Assembly (NCBI RefSeq): GCF_003597395.2
Contig: NC_133777.1
Coordinates: forward strand, 7,964,396 to 8,028,395
Source: Chelonoidis abingdonii
Lineage: Eukaryota; Chordata; Testudines; Testudinidae
DNA: 64,000 nt
Direction: 5' to 3'
Numbering within the stretch: the first letter of the stretch is position 1; every line of letters starts with the position of its first letter. This document shows positions 10,440 through 22,410 of this stretch, piece after piece. Under the pieces are notes generated by a model. It was given only the letters and a program-made list of their open reading frames with translations, did no database searches and had not been told where the DNA came from. The translations under genes and the position numbers were made by a program.

Positions 10440-10800
10440 CCCTTCAATCCCAACGGCCCCTATTGATTCCAATCCAGGGTCCTCCCATAGCTCTGCCAGG
10501 GCTCCTCAGTCCCAACCCTCTGCCCCCTGCAATTCCAGGCCTGGCTCCCAACGTGGTCTTGCCAATGCACATCAATCCTGCGCTGCTGTTGCCCCTCCCT
10601 CCTGTTCGAGTCCCTGGGTCTAGGGCTAAGAGAAGGATTCACTCTCCATGGCCTTCTGGTCCTTGACACTCTGCTACTGGCAGGACAGACGTACCTGCTG
10701 TGGGGAAAGGCTTCATCTGTGACCCTGATTCTCCCCTGCCTTGCACCTGGCATCCCCACTGACACCAGGACAAGGAGGACATGAAACCTGCCCATTCAGA
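10440..10800 (+). repeat. Unclassified dispersed repeat, copy 2
   Basis: Second copy of the repeat at 8090-8420 (GGATTCACTCTCCA, then CTGATTCTCCCCTGC and TTGCACCTG). Upstream it is pyrimidine-rich with recurring CCT/CCAG words. Not classified. Confidence 0.45.
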
Positions 10801-11770
10801 GCCGGCAGCGTGCTCCATCCCCTTTGCTCAGACAGTGATGAATGGGCCCAATAATTCATCCTCCGGGTCTCTCCAGCTGATCAGTGTGTCCGTCCCTGTT
10901 CCTCTTTTGACTCTGCCAGCTGATGGACTGGACAAGGCCCTGCCTTGCTGTGGGGTGACGGATGTACAGAGCAGGCTTTCGAGAGCCCCTCTGGGTTTCA
11001 AACAGCCTTTCATCTCTCCAGCATTGGCTGCCTTGCTGCACGGGTGTGTTCCCAGGAGCCGGCAGCCCAGCTGCGCGACCAGGCCGCCCCGTCCCATTCC
11101 TCCAGGGAAGCTCAGCCATGCTTGGTTTAAAGACAATGCTGTAACTTTGGCAGTAATTGCTCTTCGGCGGGAAAGGCGATGAATCAGGAAACCTGTGGCA
11201 GGGAAGCGGGGGCAGAGGCACCGGGGGGGGGGAGGGGTTTGAAATGTACCATGGGATTCTGTAATTGGGGCATCGCTCGGCTCGGCAGCACCCGGCAGGC
11301 TCCCGAATTGCTCTTTCCAGCCCATGTGAATGAGGGCTGGCACACAGCCAGGGAGCTGGGCTGCACAAACTGAGGGATGGGGGGGTGCAGCGGGGTTAAC
11401 CCATGCACTGCCGGGGGCGGAGCTATGGTGCTGGACATAAGAAGCTGGTGGGGTTTGAATAGCTAGGGAGGAGCGCCGGACGGAGTAGGGGCCTGGGAAA
11501 GGTGGAAAGGGCTGAGGAGCAGGGGAGGCAGCAAAAGGCCTTTGGGGGGTCTTACAGATCAGCTAAGCGGGTATGGGATGCAAAGTGGCCACTGGCAGCC
11601 TCCCAAGGCGAGCAGCCCGAGGTTAAATGCCATCGGGTGCTGCTCTGTGCTCCGTGGAGCTTGGCTCATGGGAGGAGTAACCTGGATCCAGTCTTGCAGA
11701 GTGAGCCGGGGAGCTCCACCAACACCTGCATGTGACAGGCGCTCTCCAGCCCAGGTTGCACTTACAGGCT
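10801..11770. other. No recognisable feature
   Basis: Contains a G10 homopolymer at 11223-11232. Reverse-strand frames of about 170 codons overlap one another here, but they lack any domain text and are probably chance. Confidence 0.4.
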
Positions 11771-11900
11771 TATTAAGTGAGGCAGTGTGGCCTAGTGGTT
11801 AGAGGACTAGGCCTCCAGAGACCTGGGCTCTATTCCCACCTCTGCCACTGGCCTGCTGTGTGACCTTGGGCAAGTCACTTCCTCTCAAGGCTCTGCAACA
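11771..11900 (+). repeat. MIR SINE
   Basis: Plus-strand MIR head and core: GTGGCCTAGTGGTTAGAG (tRNA-like A-box region), GAGACCTGGGCTCTATTCC (B-box side), CTGCCACTGGCCTGCTGTG and CTTGGGCAAGTCACTTCC. The 3' part is missing. Confidence 0.85.
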
Positions 11901-12560
11901 GCAGGGACCCCTCCCACGGGGCAAACCAGAATCCGGCAGGTCTTCAGACCCAGAGTTTGGGGCTCCGTATTCTCAAGAACCCATTGCCTAGGAGGGCACT
12001 AGCCCCAACTCCGAGGGGAAAACAGCCCTCTAGAGGATCTAACTGTCCCCACCCTACAGGCTGTTCCCTGGCTGGCCGGCACTTACTATTCTGGCACTCG
12101 TACAACTCCTGTCTGGTCGGTGCTCTTGGAGCTGCTCCACTAGCAGCTGCTCCGTCACGTCGAAGGCAAACTGGATTAAACAGTCAAGCTATCAGAATGT
12201 GTGTACAAAGGGATGGATGTCAACGTGCCTTGAAAACTTCCAAGCAATTTTCTAAGCTAATTTGCTCTAGTCTAAGAGTAGCTGGAGGCGATGCCTAGGG
12301 GAAGGTTGCCCCACATTCTGCAGTCATCAGCTTCTCTTTCCAGGTGCCAAGATCTTTGATGAACTTTAACCGGTTGGATGGACGGTTTCCAGGGTTGTGC
12401 CTTGCCTCAGGTTAGAATTATGCAACCAGCTGGAGCCAAACATGACGTGCGTGCCAAAGGCTGCGCGAAAGGCCCCTTCTTACGCAGTGTCGCATTTGCC
12501 AAAGTTCAGCAAGGCCAGGTTTGAGGCTGACTTGTGCCACCTTGGTTCGGCCCCTTCGTG
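11901..12560. other. No recognisable feature
   Basis: No gene or repeat identified. Confidence 0.35.
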
Positions 12561-12561
12561 T

Positions 12562-12685
12562 GTGCGTCTGACGAGGTGGGTATTCACTCACGACAGCTCA
12601 TGCTCCAAATCGTCTGTTAGTCTATAAGGTGCCACAGGACTTTTTACAGATCCAGACTAACACGGCTACCCCTCTGAGTCACGAA
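12562..12685 (+). mobile_element. PLE 3' terminal fragment
   Basis: Short PLE terminus, including the hammerhead-like segment CTGACGA (12568-12574), GTGGGT, ATTC, ACTCAC, GACA. Then come GTTAGTCTATAAGGTGCCAC and the distal AGACTAACACGGCTACCCCT. Here GAAA has become GACA and stem II has one mismatch, so the motif is degenerate. Confidence 0.7.
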
Positions 12686-13170
12686 TTATGTGAGCATGTC
12701 CTGTTTGTACTAGGGGATCCCTGCCTCATCTGTTCATTAAGATACAGGTGTGGGAGGAATCAGGGCAGGAGCAATGGTCTGCAGAGCCTTTCACATCCAG
12801 CTCACTGGGTCAAATCTAGTCGTAATCAGGGGAGACGATTCATGGGCTAACCGGCGTACTAAGGAGGAGGGCTTGCTCTGCCATGGGGACATGCAGCTTG
12901 GGAGAAGTCCAGGCGGCCACGCAGGTCTTCAGCTAATACAAAAAAGCAGGGGAAACCTGTTTTTTTTAGCCACTCAGAGCAAATGCAAGGAGGAGGTCTG
13001 GGGCTTACGAAGGAAAGCCCCCTTCAGGATCTGGAATCCAGTGGTGTGTAAGGCTGTTGTATGGGAAGCTGTAAGTCAATGGTAAGGTAGAAACTTTCCT
13101 AGCTCATGATATTTATTATCCGACGCAGGCTTGGGTAAGCCCCTTTTGAACTAGTGCTGCTCGCCTCAGC
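12686..13170. other. No recognisable feature
   Basis: A T-run at 12959-12967. Otherwise unremarkable. Confidence 0.35.
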
Positions 13171-13173
13171 CCT

Positions 13174-13415
13174 TACTGGCTTATTAAGTGAGGCAGCATT
13201 GCCTAGTGGTTAGAGCTCTGGGCTAGGATTCAGGAGACCTGGGCTCTAGTCCCACCACTGGCCTGCTGGGTAACATTGGGCAAGTCACTTCCTCAGGCTG
13301 TGCCTCAGTTTCCCCATCTGTACAATGGGGATAATAACTGTGACCTTCGTAAAGCGCTTTGAGAGCTGCGGATGGAGAGTATGATGTAAGAGCTATTTAT
13401 TAGTAGCATTACAGT
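13174..13415 (+). repeat. MIR SINE, nearly complete
   Basis: The best preserved MIR in the window. It has a tRNA-like head (TTGCCTAGTGGTTAGAGC), GAGACCTGGGCTCTAGTCCC, GGGCAAGTCACTTCCTCAGG, TGCCTCAGTTTCCCCATCTG, ATGGGGATAATAACTG and an AAAGCGCTTTGAGAGC 3' region. The flanking words at 13174 and 11771 (GGCTTATTAAGTGAGGCAG) are also shared, so both copies belong to one subfamily. Confidence 0.9.
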
Positions 13416-13939
13416 TGACAGTCCAGATGTCCACCACACGCTGTCTCTCCCCTACTAGAAGCTGTGGTTCTCTTGTTTCAGTCTCTGGTCCCAGCTCAGC
13501 GAGCCCCGCGGCACTTCCTCTCCTGTGTCTCTTTATAAATCACATTCAGTTTAAAACCTAAGTGCCAGGCAGCAGGGGAGTCCTCCACCCATCTGCCCCA
13601 AGGGCTGAGTCTACAAATCAAATCAATCTCCTCTCTCCTCAGTGCTTCCTCTCGCGCGCTGCCTAATCAGAACGTACAGTTCTGCAGAGGGACATTCAAG
13701 CAACGTTGGTGCTGAAAGGAGAATAACCAGGAACGTGCCCCAGACGCTGCTCTTGAGCATCAGCAACAAGAGGGGGCAAAGGATGGGAGACCACCAGCTC
13801 CCTGGTCCCCTCTGTCTGCTGCGGGATGAGTTACTCACCATGGTGTCTTGGCCTATGTTTACCATGCCTAATCTGTGCCACAGCGCCATCTGACGGCCCC
13901 ACACTGCGGCAATCTAGCAGGAAGCAGGCTAGGGAGAGA
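13416..13939. other. No recognisable feature
   Basis: A reverse-strand frame at 13623-13904 has a hydrophobic stretch, but no family is recognisable and no splice context supports an exon. Confidence 0.35.
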
Positions 13940-14396
13940 CCTGGAGACAAGATTCTGAATCCAGCTCCATCTGTCACATTGTTGATGGAATTGTTTGATA
14001 CAATTTGAAGAATGAAATGAATACGCAGCTGGTTTAAAACAAGCATAAGGAAGGACTTCTCCAGAGAACACACAGTCAGCCTGTGGCACTCCTTGCCGGG
14101 GGATGTTGCAAAGGCCAAAAGTATAAATGGGTTCAAAAAGAATTAGCTATGTTCACGGAGGCTAGGTCCATCCATGGCTATTAGTCACTATGATCAGGCC
14201 ACAACCCCATTCTCTGGGACCCCCTAAGCCTTTGACTGTCAGAAGCTGGGAATGGAGGCCAGGGGCTGGCTCACTTGATAATTACCCTGCTCTGTTCATG
14301 CCCTCTGAAGCATTTGTCATTCGCCACTGTCAGAAGACAGGACAATAAGCCAGAGGTACCGTTGGTCTGACCCAGTCTGGCCGTTCTTATGTTCTC
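13940..14396 (+). mobile_element. CR1 LINE 3' end
   Basis: Plus-strand CR1 fragment. It includes the end of ORF2 (frame reading LWHSLPGDVAKAK near 14080-14120, then a stop) and a 3' UTR with CACTGTCAGAAGACAGGA, GGTCTGACCCAGTCTGGCC, ending in the short repeat TTCTTATGTTCT typical of CR1 3' ends. 5'-truncated, as most CR1 copies are. Confidence 0.85.
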
Positions 14397-15835
14397 ACCC
14401 TGGTTTTGTGATGAACCGGCTTGTTTGTGTGACGATGATAACAATGAATAATTACGATCACTTAGCTCTTCCATGGCGCTCTTCTCTGTGGGCCTCCGAG
14501 TGCAAATGAGTGGTACAGAGATTCCTCCAGTTTTTTCATGGCCTGTTGAAGACGATCATTATCTCACCACTTACGTCTCCCTGGGAAGGACAATTCCAGG
14601 CTAAGTTCACCAGGTGGAAGTGCATTAGAGGGAAGGAGAGCTCATTAGTGGCTCAATAGGGAGCCCGGCTTCCATCATAGTCAAGTGCCACTGATTTCTC
14701 CCCCTCCACACCCACCTAGAGAGAACCAGCGTAAAACCAGGCCTGAGTGACAGACACCAGGGCCAGGCCGGGCCTGTGGACACAAGGAGCCTGGGATCCG
14801 GGGACCCCACTGGCTAGAAATGGGAAGTGGACAAAGAGAGGGGGAAAGGGATGAATGTGTTTGGTGCAGGGGGAGCTGGGATGCTGCCAGCAGCATGTGC
14901 TGGGTTAGAGGGGATCAGCTTGACTCTAGTAAATGGGAGTTTTGCTGTTGATGTTAATGGGGCCAGGCCTTTGTCCCCATTGCAGACAAAGTCTAAGCCA
15001 AAGATCCTCTGGGAAGTCTTTGGCTGGGCCTCTTGCTCTGCTTTTCCCCTCCTTTCTCTGAAGACCCTGTGCCCTGTCTCCTCACGTGGTACAGCAGGCT
15101 GCTGGGCATAGCAACACCCCTTCCCCACAGCCCAGTCTCAGCAGCTGATACCCGTGGGCCAGGGCAAGCCTGCAAATGCTCCATCCGGCCTCCTGAGCTC
15201 TCTTCCTATTGGGGAGCCAGTTAGCATCCCTGTTTGGCTTCTCCTGTCCCCCTGCTCACACAACCTCCCAGCTCCCTGGCTGGTCACCCCCCTCCATGCC
15301 AACCCTCCAGGCTCTCCCAGAAGCCTGCATGGCAATGACTAGCAATGTGACAGCAATTAAATGTGTCCCCTTCCAGGGTGCTGGCACTTGCTTAGGGGAT
15401 CTGAGCTGTCACTTTGGAGCAGCCACGTTATTTCTCCTCCTGGCGAGTTTCATGCACTCGGGCTGCCCTAAAACAAACTGGCTCTGGGAGCTGAAATGCT
15501 CAGCAGACGCAAAGGAAATGCGTTTCCACAGCGGTTTCTTCCGCTCCCATTCATCGGCAGCTCGGCTGCTTGTTCCAGCTCCCCGGGACGCAGACTGCAC
15601 CCCAGGCACTGAAGAGACGGCGTCTCCACAGGAGGCGTTGGTGAGGAGGAGATGAGGCTGTCAGTTGTTTCCCAGCTAGAATGGCAGGCGTTTCATTCAC
15701 AAAGGGGCTCTGCCCACCCAGGCACAGGGGAGAGGTGACAAACACTGGGGCAGGGCCCATCTTTCTATGCTACATATCTGTGGTGCACCTAGCGCAGTGG
15801 GGCCCGAATCCCTGTTTGGGGCTGTGGTAAACGTC
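14397..15835. other. No recognisable feature
   Basis: About 1.4 kb without a recognisable repeat or gene. Frames of about 100-148 codons have no domain text. Confidence 0.4.
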
Positions 15836-16848
15836 TGTCCCAGATTTGGACTTTAGCGTACAAAATCTGAGTGTTTACTGGGACCTTCCCCAAGCTCACT
15901 ACCAGCTTGGATTTTTTCTCGCTGCCACCAGATAGTAATGAGGCTACTATCAGCCTGGATTCCCCCAAATACTCCTTGGGGGACCCCCTCTGTGGACTCC
16001 CCAACTTCCTTTGGGAAGACTCCCAAGACCCAGACCCCTGGGTCTCCCTATCTCATCCCCCAGCTTCCCCCCCTTCCTGGGTGAGCCTGGGCGATGCTAT
16101 ACTTACTCCTTGAATGCAAAACCAAGAGAGCTATTTACCTCCCCCGAGGCTAGGCATTCAAAGCTAATCACAGCTAACACACCAGGAGATTCCCCCCCTC
16201 TCTGGTCTCGTAGCAGTAACTAGAGAAAAACCGCAACCACAAGGAAACAGAGTTGATTCTTTCTCTCTTTCCCCGTAGCCTGTTCTTTCCCTGGGAACAA
16301 TAGGAAAATAACCCACAGAATGTAATGCTTCCCTCCCCCGCTCTGTCTTCTCATGAGGGAGACAGTTGGCTGGTACAGAGATGTCTATCCCTTTGCCTCA
16401 CTAGGAAAAGAAACTCCCACAAGTTTTAAAAAGAACTTTATATAAAAAGAAAGAAAATACAAAACAATAATACTGCATTAAGAGATCAATACAGGCTCTT
16501 GCTTATAAGAAAATATGAATAAACAGTCTGATTTAAAAGATAGCCCCCTTTAAACCAGTCCAGCAAATCAACACACCTGTAAATACAACACAAAGCATAT
16601 AACAGCCTATTTGCCTTGTGGCCTTTGTACTCACACTTTGTAGGAAAATATTAGAAAGAAATAGGAGTTAGCAGAAAAGATGTTTCCTCCATAGCTGGGA
16701 AAAACAAAAGACCTAGAGTACACAATTCCCGCCCCTGACTTTTAAAAAATCCAGTTCTCTGGTCCTCTGGTCAGGTGTTTGGTTCCCTTTGTTCACCCTT
16801 TACAGGCAAAAGAAAATTAACCCTTACCTTACCTATCTACTTATGACA
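15836..16848 (-). mobile_element. Solo LTR, family A copy 1
   Basis: Reverse-strand LTR. Read on that strand it runs from TGTCATAAGTAG (16848) to TCTGGGACA (15836), with TG...CA ends. It shares ordered text with 24353-25179 and 63829-64000: GCTGCCACCAGA, CTCACTACCAGCTTGGAT, TTTATATAAAAAGAAAG, CCTCTGGTCAGGTGTTTGG, CCCTTTACAGG. The reverse-strand TTTATATAAAGTTC (about 16436-16449) may be its TATA region. No clear target duplication was seen (ACGTC against GGGGC), and no internal retroviral genes adjoin. Confidence 0.65.
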
Positions 16849-17282
16849 GGGGCCTTTGTGGACATACCAATAAATAATCACAATTAATACATGGAAGCAA
16901 TGAGGCAGAGTCCCTTTTCATTTGGAAGCAGGTCCTGTTTTTATGGGATCCTTCCTATGCTGTTGGGTTTGCCCCAGGGCTCTTCTCCACTCACTGCACT
17001 GCCTAACCCATCTATCTAAGGGCTGTTGGCCTCACTTGCGGATGACACGAGTCAGATGTTAAGGGTGTACCTGGCTCAGTAGATCTGCTTTTTGGTTACA
17101 GGAAAGTCAGTTGAAGTGAAGCTGAATCCAGTGGCTTAGGGGATGTTGTCAACTCGGCTTAGGCTCAATAGAAAGGTTTCTCTAAGAAATGAAGAGTTTT
17201 TTTGCAAACCCTCGTAGGAATTGAAACGTCATGAGTTTAGAAGAGAGGGACCATGAAAATGGCTTAGTGGGCCATAAACAGT
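16849..17282. other. No recognisable feature
   Basis: Sequence between the LTR and the hAT-like repeat. No gene or repeat identified. Confidence 0.35.
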
Positions 17283-17514
17283 CAGTACTGCCAATGCTGA
17301 GCATTTGACAACCATGAGTCAGGCCCTGAAAACCAGGAGTTTGGCTTCAAAATCATGAGATTTTCAGAATAATAAATGCTGGGTTCTTTTTACTTGCTCT
17401 TGGGCTGTTAAAGATCCTGAGCTTTTCTCTCCAACCTGGAGCACTAGAAACAGTCTTGTTATTTTGTGATGAAAGCTGAGGTTCTTGTACAATTGTATGA
17501 CTCCTGTAGCTACA
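17283..17514 (-). mobile_element. hAT-like repeat, family B, truncated
   Basis: Starts with CAGTACTGCCAAT and carries AACCATGAGTCAGG, AAAATCATGAGATTTTCAG, GAAAGCTGAGGTTCTTGTAC. In this order it matches the reverse complement of 39638-39937. The far end is missing where a SINE adjoins at about 17514. Confidence 0.6.
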
Positions 17515-17669
17515 GTCAAGTCCAGCCCTCTGCTTTTATTAGTAGGACCAAGTACCATCCCTGACAGATTTTTACCCCAGATCCCTAAATGGCCCCCTGA
17601 GGGACTGAACCCACCACCTGGGTTTAGCAGGCTAATGCTTAGCTCAAACCACTGAGCTATTCCTCCCCC
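17514..17669 (-). mobile_element. tRNA-derived SINE (CR1-tail type)
   Basis: On the reverse strand the element begins GGGGGAGGAATAGCTCAGTGG (A-box region). It continues with CTGCTAAACCCAGG and GTGGGTTCAGTCCCT (B box), then GGGGGCCATTTAGGGATCTG and GGGCTGGACTTGAC, where the copy of a CR1 3' tail begins. It stops there, so the 3' tail is truncated. The same family as 57702-57882, and characteristic of turtle tRNA SINEs. Confidence 0.8.
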
Positions 17670-19228
17670 AGATGTTGTGATGCTTGGAAGGCAATCATGA
17701 GACTTGGCTCTTTGCAGCAGTGGAAACCCAGATGCAACAGTACTGGGCTAGTGTCTGAGATCCAGGAAGAGAAAGTGATTGTAACTGTAAGGGAAACTGA
17801 CCAGCCCCAAACAGCATCACCAAGGAAAAGTAAATAGCCCTATTAAAAAAAATCCCTTTCAGTGTTAATAATTTAAGGCGGTATTTGTAACCCAAGCCAC
17901 AAAGATCTCTTTCCAGATATAATTTCCTTTTGACAATCTGCTTATAAAAATGCCTTTCAAAACTCCAGGCCTTTATTCTCTATTTAGCAAAGGTTCTGTG
18001 GATTTTGGGACCCCAGTTCCAGGCACCTTAACGGTGCCTGATTTTAAAGTAGTGCTCAGCAAATATCCTCTTGAAATCACATGTTTTTAAAGGGTATCCA
18101 GTCAGATTCTCCAAATCACTGCTTGCTTCTGAAAGTCTTAGCCAAAAAACTAAGCTTGCAAAGGCCTATCGTGGGGGCTTTGCACATTGGTGGCACTTTG
18201 GTCTCTTCTGCTTTCTGCCTGTGGAACAGTTTAGTCTCTCGAGGACTGAAGTGCTTTAGTCTAACTCAACTCTTTGGGCTTCATACAGGGGTATGTGGAT
18301 GAAATAGAAATGCAAAGAGCTGGCTGAATGCTGCAAACGTGCATTTCAATTCGGGGGAGCTGTTTGGCTTGATCATGTGATTTGTGCTCCTTGGTTACTC
18401 ATTCAGAATGAGGGTTTGCAGAAATGTTTGGGGAAGGCTGTTCTTTGCACTACTGCTCAGATTCCTGCGTGAGCAAGAATCCACTGTTCCATAGCTATAT
18501 GCAGTATTTGTTACTCCCCTGTAGAAATCCAGAATGGTGTATTAAATATGCTCCAACTGGCCGTAGGAATGCATGAAAAGACTGAATACAAGCATGTGAG
18601 CTATTGACACTAATTATGGCACAAAGTAACACATGCAAGAATGTGACATAAGGTGTCATCTAGTTCAGTGATTACCAATAAAATACAAGAGGAGCATAGA
18701 CAGCAAAGAGCTCACCTGGCACATAGGAGAGATTCTGTATTGCAGCATGTGATCAGACTGACTTTGCAATCACCAAATCCCTGACTGTGTTTTGAAAATT
18801 ATTTCAGCCAAAGCTGATGGAGAATTGCTGGCACATTTGCATCTGTGCTGGTAGCATCGTGTACGTACTTGCTGCCAAGCACACACACCTCCCCCCCGCC
18901 CCAGCTTTGTATTGTTTGAAAAGACAGCGCTGTTACAAGGTTCAGGATGCCATCCAGACCAGTGAGGGCTTGTGTCACCACTTGCCCTGCAACAAATCTT
19001 AAATTCTCATCGAGTATTTTCTGGAGCCCAACGGGCACACTGGAGCTCAGGGCTTCTGCCCTGCAGAGGGTGCCTGGGCTTAGGGCTTCTGCCCCGCAGG
19101 TTTGAAAATATTTACCAGAGCTGTGCTCCAGACAGCTGTGGCTGAATTTAAGCTCTACCCTTCAAGCCAGGGTGTCTTACAATGCTTTGCTGTTGTAGCT
19201 CCCAGACTGGGATGCTGACAACCATCCT
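17670..19228. other. No gene; short duplicated word
   Basis: Mostly unique. Near 19042-19100 the text GGGCTTCTGCCC(T or C)GCAG occurs twice in tandem (about 36 bp apart), perhaps part of a DNA transposon I cannot name. A C-rich CCCCCCCGCCCC run lies at 18891-18902. Confidence 0.35.
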
Positions 19229-19229
19229 A

Positions 19230-20060
19230 CAATCAGGAATGTCATGCCCTGAGTGTCTGTGTGCTATGCAGCCAGCCTTGGGTCAGCAGCTTTCACCCCA
19301 GCAGCCTGCCCCATAGCCGTACTCTGGCCTCCACCAGCCTTGGTTACAACTAGCAAGGTGACCCCAACATACTCCCAGGCCTGACTTTCCCCCAAACCAC
19401 GTGCCCAGCCCTCTCCCGGACAGTTCAGAGAACTAATAAGGGTTGTCCCTCTAAAGACACAAAAGGACATAACAGCTTATTAACTTGACTGGAGTAAAAA
19501 CACTCTTCCCTGCAAACACAGCACTGAGCTGCTTTGTAGGAAAAATAAAACAAGTGTATTAGCAGTAGGCCACCCGGTAAGTGATGCCAAGTTAACGAAA
19601 CAAAAGTTGAGATGGCTACAAGCAAATAGAAGCGAAAACACTTCATCTAAATGTCTAAAACTTAATCTAGCAAGGTACAGGCTTTGTTCAAGATGGTTTC
19701 TCTCACCAATGTTCTCCTTCCCAGCCATGGCTGACTTTTTCCCTCAGTCAGGATCTTCCACAGAAGTACAAGGTGCTGGCTTCCCTTGTCTTTCTAAGGG
19801 GAAAGATCTTTGCCTAAGCAGGTTTCTCACCTATAAACAGTTTCCAGAGACATAAACCAGCCACGCTGGCGGAAGGCCTCATCTTCCTCAGCTTGCAAGA
19901 GCTCTGTTCCCTTGTGTTTGTCTAGTGATGGATGCCAAAGATGGCTTCTGTCTTTGCTTATATCTTTCGAAGTTCAATGACTTTGTTTCAAGAGGCGGGA
20001 TGACCTCATGCTGGTCTTCCCTTCCTGTGGGCTTCTTAGCCCCTTGCTGATTTCTAGGCA
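19230..20060 (-). mobile_element. LTR-like element, family B
   Basis: Resembles a reverse-strand retroviral-type LTR known from turtle genomes. The block AATAAAACAAGTGTATTAGC, CACCCGGTAAGTGATGCCAAG, AACACTTCATCTAAATGTC, TAATCTAGCAAGGTACAGGC is its most recognisable part. Termini are uncertain and no target duplication was found. Identification rests on memory of the family. Confidence 0.4.
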
Positions 20061-20850
20061 CTAGCTACATGGAGAGACTGACAGCAACCTGCCCTTCCCC
20101 TCAGCAGAGATCTCCCTGTCTGGGTGAGAATTCATGCTCTCCCTGATCCTGTGCTCCCCCTGCTCATTTTAATCTCCTCTCCCCCTGCAAGGATGCTGTC
20201 TCGCAAACCCCTTTGCAGCCGGAGTCAAAGTTCCTGCTGGGTCTGAATCCCAGATCTGACAGCAGAGTGCTGGCTGAGCTGCACCACTAAGCCTGTGGCT
20301 CCGGAATGTCCTGCGCAGGGTGGAGATCGCTGCTACGGTAAATGAGAGAGGTGCTGAGCTCGTCCCTGGGCAGGGTGAAGTGTGCTGAGAGGGACTAACA
20401 CATGGTACTGGCAGGCTGGCATTTAATAGTAGACGAATCAATCGTCCGAGCTAAATAAAGGCCTTGCCATATGTTTGTTGAAATCGACATTTCCAGCATG
20501 AATAATGAGTGGGCTGATGGCACAGTATGTACCCAGGCTAGTCCTCCCAAGTAATGAGAATGATACTACTCCAACAAATCCCCGGCCAGCGAAGGACTCC
20601 GCAGCTGTCATCAGTTTGCACAGCACAGCCACAACTTTGCAGCCATAAAACACAACCCCTCCTGCCCCAAAGATACAGCCCCCTCTGCCTCCCGAATCAA
20701 AGGGGAATCTCCATTTGCTCTTGGCAGAAGAACACCTATGATGCCTGGCTGTGCAGTTCGGCTGCCCTGGTGTCGAGGGCGGTGGTGTATATGCATGTGT
20801 GCACGCACTAGCTAGTGCAATTTTACGCTTCCCAGTCAGCAACTTGCCAA
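20061..20850. other. Unique sequence with AT-rich block
   Basis: No gene called. The block 20420-20600 (GCATTTAATAGTAGACG through GGCATGAATAATGAG-like text) is free of repeat words and might be conserved noncoding DNA. The reverse-strand frame at 20438-20935 has no recognisable domain. Confidence 0.3.
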
Positions 20851-20854
20851 GGCG

Positions 20855-21040
20855 GGTTGCAAAGCACTTTACAGACATGAAGGAGCTTAGCCCCTCTGCG
20901 TTCCTATGACAGAGGTAGATTGTGTTGTCCTCCATTTACAAACTGGAGCCCAGGGAGATGCTGACCAAAGGACAAGAACCCAGGAGTCCTGACTCCCAGC
21001 CTTCCAGCTCTAACTACTTGAAGACACTGCCACATTATGC
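20855..21040 (-). repeat. MIR/CORE-SINE
   Basis: Reverse-strand MIR. CAAAGCACTTTACAGACATG, CCTCCATTTACAAACTGGAG, GAACCCAGGAGTCCTGACTC, then CTCTAACTACTTGAAGACAC, which is the tRNA-like head in reverse. Confidence 0.75.
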
Positions 21041-22188
21041 CGTACCAGTGCGTGTGTCGATCCTGCTTGTGGGCAGAGAGAATGGCATGTGTATATTCCC
21101 CTAGCGTGGTGACATAGTGTGATGGCACCAAGCCGGATTCAGGTCCCTAGGCTGCTGAAAAAGGGGGAACCTCTCGTCACTCACACATCTCTTGAGAGCC
21201 AGCAGCAATGAGGGAAGGGAGAAGCATATGGGGCACTTGGGAGACCTGCCTTGGAAGATTTGCCTGAGGGGCTCTGGTTTTGTGGCTTGCCTCCCTGCCA
21301 GCACATTGGAGGGTGGTGTAGCCTCTTGGCCACACACGTGGGCCATTCTGCCATCAGAACCAGGGCACGTGTTGTATAAACATCAGCCAATTGCCTTCAG
21401 TTCCTCCTCCAGGCCATGTCAGAGGAGAGAGGGACCTGGATCTCCCTTCAGAGTCCAGCCCCCAAAGCCGACCAACCCAGATCTAACTGTGAATGCAGCC
21501 GGAGCTCCATGCCAGGCCTCCCACCCATCCTACAAATAGAGGCAGAGTTGGGTCTAGTGAGAGGGATGCAGGTACCAGACTGCACTTCCCATCTCAGTGA
21601 AGTGAGCCTCCCTGCCTAACCGAATAGCTGAAATCAGTTGTCTGCTCGGTCTCATTGCTGGGGCTGTGTGTCACCCCCATGGCTGCTTCCCATGGCACGT
21701 ACCCAGCTGCCAGCCCTTGCAATGGAGGGGTGGCCCCTTTGTCAGACTTGGCCTGGGCGGGACCAGCGTGGGATGAATGAATCCCCTGTTAGCAGACAAG
21801 ACCAAGCCGTCTCCATCACTCAGAAAGGAATCAATAGAAATAAGGTTTTGATGTATTTTTAACGAGGCTCGAACACGTGCTTGCGTCACAGTAAGTGAAT
21901 CTGGCTGGAGGGCCGGGGAAGCTAAATGAAGATTGAAAGGTTGGTCCTGTGGACACCGAATGGTCTCCTTGACCCAAATGGAATTTTAATACATCATTTC
22001 CTTTTTCTCTTGGAATTGGGTCTGACTGCCCCCGAGACAGTACCTGATGAAAGCAGATATTCCAACAACATGTATGGGAACCCAGCCTATCAGTGTTACT
22101 GTCTCAGGATCCAGCTAAAACAAAGATTGTATAAAAGGATATAGGCAGTGATACTTGCAAAGGTAAGCATTACTGGTGCTACTGATTC
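21041..22188. other. No recognisable feature
   Basis: About 1.1 kb without identified repeats or credible coding sequence. Confidence 0.4.
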
Positions 22189-22189
22189 T

Positions 22190-22285
22190 CATGCTTCAGG
22201 GCATAAACTGATCACCTGCCAGGGTCAGGAAGGAAATTCTCTCTGCCCTGGGATAGCATTGCACAATTTGACTCACTGCGTCCAG
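22190..22285 (+). mobile_element. CR1 3' UTR fragment
   Basis: CATGCTTCAGGGCATAAACTG, ATCACCTGCCAGGGTCAGG, AAGGAAATTCTCTCTGCCC resemble the 3' UTR of a reptile CR1 subfamily. The terminal repeat is missing. Confidence 0.5.
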
Positions 22286-22410
22286 TCCTACAAAGTACTG
22301 AAAACCCTCCTCTCCTACTGACTTCAAAAGACCCTAACCTTTCCATTGTAGCATTCAGGAATGCCCACCACCCTAGAGAGGACACTGGACTTGACAGACC
22401 ATGGGTGTGG

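Noticed and set aside
10828..11368. Reverse-strand frames of about 170 codons
   Set aside because: Two frames overlap in different phases with no family text; probably chance in GC-rich DNA.
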